A stretch of DNA of 64,000 nt, taken from positions 124,001-188,000 of the forward strand of contig NZ_JAFFPZ010000003.1 of the NCBI RefSeq assembly GCF_016918505.1. Direction: 5' to 3'. The translations under genes were made by a program, and so were the position numbers. A model generated the notes under the pieces. That model saw only the letters and a list, made by a program, of their open reading frames with translations, was not told the origin of the DNA and searched no databases. How positions within the stretch are numbered: position 1 is the first letter of the stretch; every line of letters begins with the position of its first letter. This stretch comes from Desulforhopalus vacuolatus (GTDB taxonomy: Bacteria; Desulfobacterota; Desulfobulbia; Desulfobulbales; Desulfocapsaceae). Positions 56,778-64,000 of the stretch are shown here, one piece after another.

Positions 56778-59255
56778 TTATTCCAGTCCCATCTTCTGCC
56801 GATACTCGGCAGGCGTTGGGATTTTACCAAGGAGTGCTGTCACCGCTGCCACTTCAGAAGAGGCCAGATACACTCTGTTGCCATCCCCCAGACGGTTGTT
56901 AAAGTTCCTCGTAGAAGTAGAGACAACAGTAGAATCCGGCCGGACCCGAGCCTGATTTCCCATACAGAGACTGCATCCAGGGGTCTCTATCCGTGCCCCT
57001 GATCCGACAAAGAGAGCAAAGCCTCCATCTTCTCTGATGGTATCACGATCCATTCTTGTTGAGGGAGCAATCCACAGTCCGGTTTTCGCATAGCCTCCAT
57101 CCCGTTTTAAAATGTCCTCTGCGGCCTGAAGATGTTTCAGAAAGGTCATGCAGGAGCCAATGAAGACCTCATCCACCCTGTCTCCGGCAACCGCACTGAG
57201 CAAACGAACATCATCGGGATCATTGGGACAGGCAAGAAGCGGTTCGGTCACCCTGCTCATATCCACATCCAGCGTAGCGAGATATTCGGCATGATCATCC
57301 GCCTCAAGCAGTCGCGGAGACTCCAGCCATTTCTCCAGTCTTTTTATCCGCCGGCGTATCGCCTCCGCAGATTGATAACCATCTGCAAGCAGAGACTGCA
57401 GAAAGGCAATATTCTCTTTCAAGCGTTCGACAACAGCATGAAGAGATAATTTCAAGGTGGCGGCGGCCGCACTCCTCTCTGCAGAAGAGTTGCTCAGTTC
57501 AAAGGCATCAGCGACGGTAAAATCTTCCACCCCTTCCACCTCCATAATCGCTCCGGAAAAAACATTTTTTTTCGCTTTTCCCCCAACGGTGAGAAGCCCC
57601 TGCTCCCGGGCAAAGAAGGGAATGGCATTGACCATATCCCGAATGGTGATTCCCGGTGCCCTCCTTCCCGAGAAGCGTACCCGCACGGATTCCGGCATCT
57701 CAAGAGGCATGAATCCGAGAGCAGCTGCAAAGGCAACCAGTCCCGATCCCGCCGGGAAAGACAATCCCATGGGAAACCGCGTATGGGAATCGGCCCCTGT
57801 TCCCACCGTATCCGGTACAATCATCCGATTGATCAAACTGTGGATAACACCATCGCCAGGTTGAAAGGTCACACCGCCCCATGCAACCGTCATCTCCTGT
57901 AGAAATTTCCAGCGTCCAAAATCAGACTCTTTCGGATAAGCCGCAGTGTGACAGAAACTCTGCATGAAAAGATCTGTCTTAAATTCCAGACAGGCAAGTT
58001 CTGAAATTTCCTGCATATTCATGGGACCCGTTGAGTCCTGCGAGCCCACCGTCGTCATCTCAGGTTCACAAACAGTACCCGGTAAGACGCCTTCCACGCC
58101 GCAGGCGCGACCAACAATTTTCTGTGCCTGAGTATATCCCTGACCAGGTCTGGCAACAGGCTTTTCCGGTTCCGAAAAAATTGCTGGAAATTCGCAGCCA
58201 AGATACGCGCAGGCCTTTTTCGTTAACTGGCACCCGATGGTCAAATTCAACCGGCCTCTGGCACGGTACTCATCAATGACCGTGGAAGGTCCGGGATGAA
58301 GTTCAATCTTCTCCCCATCTTTTTTGCGCAGAGTCCAGTCCGGAAAATTGAGAATCAATTCGTCCCCGGACGAAATTTTAGAGGTATCACATTCCAGGAC
58401 AAGCGTTCCTGAATCCCTTGCCGTGGCATAAAAGATAGGGGCAATAATGTTCCCCATGACAATGCCGCCAGCCCGCTTGCCGGGAACATTGGGGATATCC
58501 TCACCGATCAGCCAGACAAGGGAGTTCAAAGCCGATTTCCTTGACGATCCGGTTCCCATGACATCACCGGCAAAGGCGACCAGCTGTCCCTGTTCCTGAA
58601 TGGACCGCAGTTCCCCCTGTACTTCGGGAAAACGCTTCGCACAAAAACTCTGCGCATGCAGGGGAATATCCGCCCGGGACTGCACTTCACTTCCGGGGGA
58701 CATATCATCGGTGTTTATCTCTCCATTAATTTTACACACGGTAAAACGCATCTCTTCCTCAAGCACCATGGCCGAGGTAAACCATTCCGCTGCGGCCCAC
58801 GATTGCAGGATTTCTTTTGCAACTCCGGCCGGAACACCCTCTTTTTCAGAGAGAGCGCGTATACGATCAAACGCTTCGTAGATCAAAATGCAGTGCTTCA
58901 GAGCTTCACCGCACAGCGTGGGAAGAATCGATTTTTCCAGCAGATTAAGAAGGACACCGACGTTATAGCCACCACCCATCAGGGCCAGCATCTCCACTGC
59001 TTTTTCAGGAGCAGCAGCCGTGCAGGCAGACTCACCGAGAGCCACTTTCTCAAGCCATGCCGCCTTGACTTTCGCCGAGGCGCTCACCCCCGGCTCTATC
59101 TGACCGGCAATCAACTGCAGCAACTCCTCACTGCTTTTATCATTCGCCTCAAGAAGCTGGATAAAAGCACCAGTCTCTTCCACCGTCAAAGGAAGCGGAG
59201 GCAGATTCTTCTGCTCTCTTTTCATCGCATTTTTTTTATATTTTTCCAGCATCAT
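56778..59255 (-). CDS. acnB: Aconitate hydratase B (bifunctional aconitase/2-methylisocitrate dehydratase type)
   Basis: Interconverts citrate, cis-aconitate and isocitrate. The 825-residue protein has the AcnB order: N-terminal HEAT-like domain (about 1-160), swivel domain with TDDMSPGSEVQSRADIPLHA and GTGSSRKSALNSLVW (about 175-330), then the catalytic domains. Cluster ligands are Cys702 (GSCMT), Cys761 and Cys764 (CSLC), with the same spacing as E. coli AcnB (59 and 3). Two adjacent ATGs at 59255 and 59252 follow AGGAGAATC. It is downstream of tcuA-tcuB, separated by a terminator-like hairpin. Confidence 0.95.
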   Translation of the reverse strand: MMLEKYKKNAMKREQKNLPPLPLTVEETGAFIQLLEANDKSSEELLQLIAGQIEPGVSASAKVKAAWLEKVALGESACTAAAPEKAVEMLALMGGGYNVGVLLNLLEKSILPTLCGEALKHCILIYEAFDRIRALSEKEGVPAGVAKEILQSWAAAEWFTSAMVLEEEMRFTVCKINGEINTDDMSPGSEVQSRADIPLHAQSFCAKRFPEVQGELRSIQEQGQLVAFAGDVMGTGSSRKSALNSLVWLIGEDIPNVPGKRAGGIVMGNIIAPIFYATARDSGTLVLECDTSKISSGDELILNFPDWTLRKKDGEKIELHPGPSTVIDEYRARGRLNLTIGCQLTKKACAYLGCEFPAIFSEPEKPVARPGQGYTQAQKIVGRACGVEGVLPGTVCEPEMTTVGSQDSTGPMNMQEISELACLEFKTDLFMQSFCHTAAYPKESDFGRWKFLQEMTVAWGGVTFQPGDGVIHSLINRMIVPDTVGTGADSHTRFPMGLSFPAGSGLVAFAAALGFMPLEMPESVRVRFSGRRAPGITIRDMVNAIPFFAREQGLLTVGGKAKKNVFSGAIMEVEGVEDFTVADAFELSNSSAERSAAAATLKLSLHAVVERLKENIAFLQSLLADGYQSAEAIRRRIKRLEKWLESPRLLEADDHAEYLATLDVDMSRVTEPLLACPNDPDDVRLLSAVAGDRVDEVFIGSCMTFLKHLQAAEDILKRDGGYAKTGLWIAPSTRMDRDTIREDGGFALFVGSGARIETPGCSLCMGNQARVRPDSTVVSTSTRNFNNRLGDGNRVYLASSEVAAVTALLGKIPTPAEYRQKMGLE

Positions 59256-59274
59256 GATTCTCCTGTAAAAAAAA

Positions 59275-59311
59275 GCCGCCTTTTCTCTTGTATAAAGAGC
59301 ACAAAGGCGGC
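59275..59311 (-). terminator. Terminator-like hairpin between tcuB and acnB
   Basis: GCCGCCTTT (59275-59283) and AAAGGCGGC (59303-59311) form the base of a stem with an inner CTCTT/AAGAG helix, followed on the minus strand by eight T. It would reduce, but with only 20 bp to acnB not necessarily abolish, read-through from tcuAB. Confidence 0.85.
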
Positions 59312-59327
59312 ACCGGGCAGTATGTGT

Positions 59328-60440
59328 TTATTTTCTGTTCGCCTGTTCCTGATTGTGGCGGACAAGAGCCACATAACGATAGATTGCGTGGACAAATTTG
59401 CCACAGGGCAGAGTCAAAAAGAAAGCGAAAACCACCCCGAGATGGAGAATGAGCAATGAACCCATCAACGGTGTATCACGGACAAAGAGCAGCGCGAGAC
59501 CGGTGATATTGACCAGCAGCAGGAGGATGATAAAGCCATAATCCATCACCATGCCTTCTGCTGCCAGCGGACGCTGATCTTGATTCGTCTTCAGATAAAT
59601 CATGCCGATAAGCCCGATAATTATTGCTGTCCCGCCGAGGGTCCCGAGAATCACCGGAAGGCTGTACCAGGAGTATGGCGCAGGCATGCCCAGCACGTGA
59701 TCCATGACTGCGGCAATGGTTGTCGAGGCAAGGCAGGAGAAAAAACCATAGAAAATAAGATGATGCATGTATCTTCGTGACATGCTGAACTTCTCATCGG
59801 GATAGTTACAGCCGTAACTGCCGCCTTCAAGATACTTCAACCGCAGGACATCCATAAGTGCACCCTTGTTGCCGGAGCCACTGAAGAATTTTTCGTTTGT
59901 CGGATTGATAGTCTTCCAGAACTTCCAGATTCCACCAATAAACGCAATCAGCGCCCACAGAGCAACAATGGAAAAGGAAATCAAGAGCTCATGCTCAGGA
60001 ATAATAGTGTAGAAAGAACCGTCTCCGGTCCATGTTCCCAAAATATTTTCGACACCATTTTCTTTCATTCGGGCAAAAAGATAAACCCCAAGAACAGAAA
60101 ACAGGGTTGCCAGAAAAATGGTCAGCCCGTTCCTCTTGAACAGAGGTGCGAGAAATCCAGGCCAGACAAATTCGCGGTAGGTTTCCCCTCTCAGATTGGC
60201 CATGGCCTGCGGGAAGTTCAGATTGTATTCATGGGGAGGTGCAAACTGACAGGCATAGTAGCAGTCCCTGCAGTTATGACAGAGGTTGGAGAGATATTTC
60301 AAATCCCCGTCGGTAAACGTCCGGCGCAGTTCCATAGCCGGGAAAACGGCACAGAACCCCTCGCAGTAACGACAGGAGTTGCAGATGGTCATCACCCGAC
60401 CGGCCTCTTGTAAAGCTTCAGAACGTTCTTTTTCAGACAT
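59328..60440 (-). CDS. tcuB: TcuB-type iron-sulfur membrane protein (tricarballylate utilisation)
   Basis: Re-oxidises the flavin of TcuA and passes electrons to the membrane quinone. The 370-residue protein has two 4Fe-4S motifs at Cys20-23-26-30 (CNSCRYCEGFC) and Cys54-57-60-64 (CHNCRDCYYAC), followed by about six membrane helices with His residues suited to heme b (for example RRYMHHLIFYGFFSCL). ATG at 60440 has GGAGG 7-8 bases upstream, within tcuA, which it overlaps by 8 bp; the pair is coupled. Also named CitB in older annotation. Confidence 0.9.
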   Translation of the reverse strand: MSEKERSEALQEAGRVMTICNSCRYCEGFCAVFPAMELRRTFTDGDLKYLSNLCHNCRDCYYACQFAPPHEYNLNFPQAMANLRGETYREFVWPGFLAPLFKRNGLTIFLATLFSVLGVYLFARMKENGVENILGTWTGDGSFYTIIPEHELLISFSIVALWALIAFIGGIWKFWKTINPTNEKFFSGSGNKGALMDVLRLKYLEGGSYGCNYPDEKFSMSRRYMHHLIFYGFFSCLASTTIAAVMDHVLGMPAPYSWYSLPVILGTLGGTAIIIGLIGMIYLKTNQDQRPLAAEGMVMDYGFIILLLLVNITGLALLFVRDTPLMGSLLILHLGVVFAFFLTLPCGKFVHAIYRYVALVRHNQEQANRK

Positions 60441-61848
60441 TGGCTGCCTCCTTTCCTGCGACACATCCGAAGACCGTGCCGATGGTCATCCCAAATCCGG
60501 CCATATATCCCTGACCGAGTACATTTCCTGACACCAGTTCCCCCGCAGCAAAGATATTCTCAGCAGGTTTATCCCCGGCCATGATGACCTGAGCCCTGGT
60601 ATTAATCTTCAAGCTGAGATAGGTGAAGGTTATGCCCGGTCTCAGCGGATAGGCGTAGAAAGGAGCTTTGTCGATGGGCCGTGCCCAGTGGGTCTTTGGC
60701 GGTTCAAGCCCCTGCGTGGAAAGCGGGTCACTTATATCTCCGGGTTTAAACTGACTCAGATCACCACCCGCAGTCCTGTTAAAGTTATCCACGGTCTCTT
60801 TTACTTTTATCGGATCAAGTTCCAGTTTTGCAGCAAGCTCTTCAATGGTTCCAGCCTCAACAGGCGGAAAAACCGACGGCATAAAAAGGTCAATGGATTT
60901 GGCGTCAATAATACAGTAGGCAACCTGTTCAGGCTGCTGTCCTACGAGACGTCCCCAGATTGCATAGCGTTTTGGCCAGATCTCTTCTCCCTCGTCGTAG
61001 AACCGTTCGCAGTTTTTATTGAGCACAATTCCAAACGAGACACAATCGAGGCGGGTGACAATTCCGCCATCGTATTTTGGAGAGCGGCCATCAATGGCCA
61101 CCATGTGTCCCTGGGTGGGATCACCGATGGTGACAGCCCCTTTGTTCTGCATCAGGCGGAGTACGGTCCCCTTATCAAACGGGGTCCCCCGAACGAGGAA
61201 GTTGCGGGCCTCCGGTCCCCAGGCCTCTTCAAGCCAGTCAAGATTTGCCTGGAAACCTCCACAGGCAAGAACTACGGTTTTGGCGACGATCTTTTTTTTC
61301 TCCCCTTTATGAACCACGGTGGCCGATGTAAAGACCCCGTCTTCAATCTCCAGATCTACCACTTCTGTTTCGTAACTCACAGCAACACCAAGCTTCGCCG
61401 CAGTGCGGTAATATCCGTTTATCAGAGCCTTGCCGCCTCCGAGGAAAAAACCATTGGTGCGGGCAAGACTGAGTGTTCCTTTCATCGCCGGCTGAAACAT
61501 GCAGCCGTGGGCCATCATCCAGTCGCCGATATCGTTTGACTGCTGAACGGTAAAGCGGGCCAGCTCCTCGTTGGTATTCCCTTTTGTTACCTGAAGGAGA
61601 TCGTTATAAAACTCTTCTTCCGGATAGGGGCCGGTAAGAAAACGGTTGCCCTGTCCGTGCATGTAACGAAGATTTCTCGTATGTCGGGAGTTTCCACCAC
61701 GGACATCTTTGGGAGACGCTTCAAGTACCAGCACCGAGCCCGCCCCGTTTTCCTTCGCCGACATGGCTGCGCAAAGAGCGGCATTCCCGCCGCCAATTAC
61801 CAGAACATCCCATGTCCTTTCCAGATCCGGCTTGTTTTTTTTGGTCAT
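60433..61848 (-). CDS. tcuA: FAD-dependent tricarballylate dehydrogenase TcuA
   Basis: Oxidises tricarballylate to cis-aconitate in the characterised Salmonella system. The 471-residue flavoprotein of the fumarate reductase/succinate dehydrogenase group has the FAD motif GGGNAA at 19-24, VRGGNSRHTRNLRYMHG near 50-66, VVLACGGFQANLDWLE, and the C-terminal FAAGELVSGNVLGQGYMAG. ATG at 61848 follows AGGAGAATG. No tcuC transporter or tcuR regulator is seen in the window. A different dicarboxylate or tricarboxylate substrate is possible. Confidence 0.88.
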   Translation of the reverse strand: MTKKNKPDLERTWDVLVIGGGNAALCAAMSAKENGAGSVLVLEASPKDVRGGNSRHTRNLRYMHGQGNRFLTGPYPEEEFYNDLLQVTKGNTNEELARFTVQQSNDIGDWMMAHGCMFQPAMKGTLSLARTNGFFLGGGKALINGYYRTAAKLGVAVSYETEVVDLEIEDGVFTSATVVHKGEKKKIVAKTVVLACGGFQANLDWLEEAWGPEARNFLVRGTPFDKGTVLRLMQNKGAVTIGDPTQGHMVAIDGRSPKYDGGIVTRLDCVSFGIVLNKNCERFYDEGEEIWPKRYAIWGRLVGQQPEQVAYCIIDAKSIDLFMPSVFPPVEAGTIEELAAKLELDPIKVKETVDNFNRTAGGDLSQFKPGDISDPLSTQGLEPPKTHWARPIDKAPFYAYPLRPGITFTYLSLKINTRAQVIMAGDKPAENIFAAGELVSGNVLGQGYMAGFGMTIGTVFGCVAGKEAANV

Positions 61849-62214
61849 AACATTCTCCTGTTTCAGGATTAATTTTGTGAAAGAGCCTGATAAAATTGTT
61901 TCAAGAAGCTTATTTCACGAAATGTGCCAGACGGATGCTCAGTGAAGGAAAAACAGCCCTCTTCCCTTCTGTGCTTTTTCTCCACGGTGTGTATTTCTCC
62001 CTGGGAGAGAACAGTAGACTGCTGTTAATTCCACTGTTTCAAAGAGATAAAAAGGCAGGAATAAAGGCGCGCCTGCTCATACGGAATGGAAACGAGAAAG
62101 ACCAGTCGACGAAAAAAGAAACTTCCGTTACAACGTTCTGTTACAACATGGAACATTCTGTCCACAAGGAGATGAAACGTTTCCTTTCAGAAAGAGAAGA
62201 ATGAGGGGTACCTC

Positions 62215-62350
62215 GAAACAGCCTGCATTCCTTCATATTCGAGGCACAGGAGGAAATTTACCGCAGGTATATTAGTACCTTAGAAATTATTTTCGTGTTT
62301 TTTGAAAAGAATTTTATGGAGGGTCTTCTACCGGCGAAACCTTCATCACC
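62215..62350 (-). repeat. Dispersed TIR element, copy E (truncated long form)
   Basis: Opposite in orientation to the other copies. Read on the minus strand it matches copy D from CCGGTGATGAA through CTTTTCAAAAAACACGAAAA and GTAAATTTCCTCCTGTGCCT to the right end TTTCGAGGTACCCC. The left end is missing near 62350. Confidence 0.82.
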
Positions 62351-62382
62351 AGTCTTCGGTATATATTTTGCACAACATTTTA

Positions 62383-62391
62383 TGGTATAAA
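62383..62391 (+). promoter_or_regulatory. Extended -10 promoter candidate for icd
   Basis: TGGTATAAA combines TATAAA (62386-62391) with the upstream TG of extended -10 promoters, about 65 bp before the icd ATG. No good -35 box. Confidence 0.4.
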
Positions 62392-62458
62392 ACAGGTAAA
62401 GGTCCGCAGAGTGCCGACCGAAAAGCTTTATTTCACTGAGAATTTTAAGGAAAACTTC

Positions 62459-63670
62459 ATGAGCAAAATCAAAGTAAATACTCCCGTTGTTGAATTGGAT
62501 GGAGATGAAATGACCCGTATTATCTGGGATTTCATCAAACAGAAACTCATTCTCCCCTACCTCGATATTGATCTGAAATATTATGATCTCGGGATTGAAA
62601 ACCGCGACAGGACCAGTGATCAGGTAACCGTTGATGCGGCAGAGGCCATAAAGAAGTATGGCGTTGGCGTGAAATGTGCGACGATTACTCCGGACGAAGG
62701 CCGGGTAAGAGAGTTTGATCTGAAAAAAATGTGGAAATCTCCCAACGGAACGCTCCGCAATATTATCGGGGGGACCATTTTCCGCCAGCCCATCATCTGC
62801 AAGAATGTTCCGCGACTGGTCCCGGGATGGGAAAAACCCATAGTCATTGGGCGTCACGCCTTTGGCGATCAATACAAAGCCACCGATTTTCTGGTCCCCG
62901 GTGCAGGGGAACTGACCATGCGTTTTGTTCCGGAAAATGGTGGGGAAGTTATCGAAAAGAAAGTTTTTCAGTTTGAGGAAAGCGGTGTCGCCATGGGAAT
63001 GTATAACCTTGACGCCTCCATCCGCGGCTTTGCCAGATCCTGCATGAACTACGCCCTTGACCTCGGCTGGCCGCTCTATCTCTCCACCAAAAACACCATC
63101 CTCAAAAAATATGACGGCCGGTTTAAAGATCTTTTTGAGGAGGTGTTTACTGAGGAATTTGCCGATAAATTCAAGGCAAAAAATATGACCTATGAGCACC
63201 GCCTTATTGATGACATGGTTGCTTCCGCCCTCAAATGGCATGGTGGTTTTGTCTGGGCCTGTAAAAACTATGATGGTGATGTCCAGTCCGACATCGTTGC
63301 CCAGGGATTTGGCTCCCTCGGTCTCATGACATCTGTTCTTTTGACCGAGGATGGCAAAACAGTAGAAGCAGAAGCGGCTCACGGCACGGTAACCCGTCAC
63401 TTCCGTGAACATCAGAAGGGGAATAAAACATCGACAAACCCCATTGCCTCTATCTTTGCATGGACCAAAGCTCTCAGCTACAGGGGCAGGTTTGACAAGA
63501 CCCCTGAAGTTGTCAAATTTGCGGAAAAGCTGGAGAAAGTATGTGTTGAAACCGTCGAATCCGGTTTTATGACCAAGGATCTGGCACTGCTCATTGAAGG
63601 AGAGCAAAAATGGCTCACCACTGAAGAGTTTCTTGAGAAACTCGCGGAGAATATGGAAAAAGCAATGTAA
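62459..63670 (+). CDS. icd: NADP-type isocitrate dehydrogenase, subfamily II
   Basis: Oxidative decarboxylation of isocitrate to 2-oxoglutarate. The 403-residue protein is of the homodimeric, eukaryote-like subfamily ([20 protein letters not shown] at the start, [79 protein letters not shown]). TVTRH at about 310 is the NADP-specificity element in this group. ATG at 62459 follows AAGGAAAAC, 16 codons inside the longer frame. It is divergent from tcuA and continues the pathway after AcnB. Confidence 0.94.
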   Translation: MSKIKVNTPVVELDGDEMTRIIWDFIKQKLILPYLDIDLKYYDLGIENRDRTSDQVTVDAAEAIKKYGVGVKCATITPDEGRVREFDLKKMWKSPNGTLRNIIGGTIFRQPIICKNVPRLVPGWEKPIVIGRHAFGDQYKATDFLVPGAGELTMRFVPENGGEVIEKKVFQFEESGVAMGMYNLDASIRGFARSCMNYALDLGWPLYLSTKNTILKKYDGRFKDLFEEVFTEEFADKFKAKNMTYEHRLIDDMVASALKWHGGFVWACKNYDGDVQSDIVAQGFGSLGLMTSVLLTEDGKTVEAEAAHGTVTRHFREHQKGNKTSTNPIASIFAWTKALSYRGRFDKTPEVVKFAEKLEKVCVETVESGFMTKDLALLIEGEQKWLTTEEFLEKLAENMEKAM

Positions 63671-63698
63671 GAACAGCGTACTCTCCCTCTTCTTCCAC

Positions 63699-63737
63699 GA
63701 TGGCCTGCATTCTCTCTTCCAGCGGATGCAGGCCATC
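63699..63737 (+). terminator. Terminator after icd
   Basis: GATGGCCTGCAT (63699-63710) and ATGCAGGCCATC (63726-63737) form a perfect 12-bp stem, followed by GTCTTTCTCTCCCTTTCC on the plus strand. Confidence 0.82.
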
Positions 63738-63848
63738 GTCTTTCTCTCCCTTTCCTGCCTTCCCGCACCCTCTTCTTCACCACCTCGCCCTGTTTGAACA
63801 CGGAAAGGGAACGATATCAGAGGTTATCTTTCTGTCAGGCACTGTTTG

Positions 63849-63910
63849 TTCGAAATAAAACATATTGTTTCGAATTTAATGAAACGTTACTTTATGAAAC
63901 ATAATGTTTC
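63849..63910. promoter_or_regulatory. Cluster of GTTTC/GAAAC palindromes before the last gene
   Basis: TTCGAAA (63849-63855) and TTTCGAA (63868-63874) are inverted. GTTTC/GAAAC half-sites stand at 63867, 63881, 63896 and 63906, the last two forming the perfect palindrome GAAACATAATGTTTC (63896-63910). The array looks like operator sites for a dimeric repressor in the promoter of the gene at 63953. Confidence 0.55.
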
Positions 63911-63952
63911 TCCCTCCACCCCCTGTTTCCTTCCTCTCTCGGAGAAGAATCC

Positions 63953-64000
63953 ATGTCAGAAGCTCCCTGCCATATCGGCGTTTTTATCTCGGCCTCTTCT
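63953..64000 (+). CDS. Start of an unidentified gene, cut by window edge
   Basis: ATG at 63953 follows GGAGAAG at good spacing and opens a frame MSEAPCHIGVFISASS that runs off the edge. The hydrophobic strand GVFISASS could be the first beta strand of a Rossmann-like or LOG-family protein, but 16 residues do not allow an assignment. It is preceded by the palindrome cluster. Confidence 0.55.
   Translation, partial: MSEAPCHIGVFISASS

Larger units (their letters stand above)
61849..62458. other. Divergent spacer between tcuA and icd
   Basis: About 610 bp. It holds direct repeats GTTACAAC at 62127-62134 and 62140-62147, the dispersed element copy E (62215-62350) and an extended -10 promoter for icd (62383-62391). 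No gene recognised; open frames on either strand are overlaps of icd or the repeat. Confidence 0.65.

Noticed and set aside
61900-61960. TGGCAC upstream of tcuA, considered as a sigma54 promoter
   Set aside because: The GC of the -12 element is absent at the required distance.
62258-63736. Open reading frame of 492 codons on the minus strand
   Set aside because: It is antisense to icd and its end reads into the dispersed repeat. The tail (KNTKIISKVLI) equals a frame in the repeat at 53540-53590, which supports repeat homology, not a gene.

Overview
The window comes from a sulfate-reducing bacterium of the Desulfobacterota, probably of the Desulfobulbales/Desulfocapsaceae type. The evidence is a complete aprBA-qmoABC cluster (dissimilatory adenylylsulfate reductase and its quinone-interacting electron donor complex) on the same contig as a bacterial ribosomal-protein super-cluster with moderate G+C. 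The lineage is inferred from gene content; no species is claimed.

Layout. Positions 1-37500 are almost entirely translation and transcription machinery, all on the minus strand. In the order of transcription (high to low coordinate) they are: tRNA-Thr(TGT)-Tyr-Gly-Thr(GGT)-tuf-rpmG-tRNA-Trp-secE-nusG-rplK-rplA-rplJ-rplL-rpoB-rpoC; then rpsL-rpsG-fusA-tuf; then the S10, spc and alpha groups from rpsJ to rplQ, ending in a strong terminator; then, after a 770-bp spacer, rpsB-tsf-pyrH-frr-uppS, which runs off the left edge. Positions 37665-45490 hold aprB-aprA and qmoA-qmoB-qmoC, each group with its own sigma70-like promoter and terminator. Positions 45533-55368 hold ftsK, nusB, the riboflavin/FAD genes ribH, ribBA, ribE and ribF, and three TPR or HEAT-like helical-repeat proteins. 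Positions 55429-64000 are of mixed strand: tRNA-Leu(CAG), a half-size AbrB-type membrane protein, an acnB-tcuB-tcuA group on the minus strand, icd on the plus strand, and the start of one more gene.

How the genes work together. AprBA reduces APS to sulfite with electrons from QmoABC at the membrane quinone pool. TcuA and TcuB would oxidise tricarballylate to cis-aconitate, AcnB would convert this to isocitrate, and the adjacent Icd would make 2-oxoglutarate, so the right end looks like a short C6-acid to 2-oxoglutarate module. RibH, RibBA, RibE and RibF supply FMN and FAD, which the Apr, Qmo and Tcu flavoproteins need.

The least expected signal lies in the spacers. A family of short intergenic elements with about 17-bp terminal inverted repeats (GGGnACCTTGAAGAACC) occurs in at least six forms between 3951 and 62350. 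One copy supplies the nusB stop codon, two lie head to tail, and one is reduced to its terminal hairpin. Other points are six ribosomal-protein genes with TTG starts, two clearly diverged tuf genes, a terminator-like hairpin flanked by direct repeats between rplO and secY, a str promoter embedded in a long inverted repeat, perfect small tandem duplications in ribosomal spacers, and a palindrome cluster upstream of the last, truncated gene.
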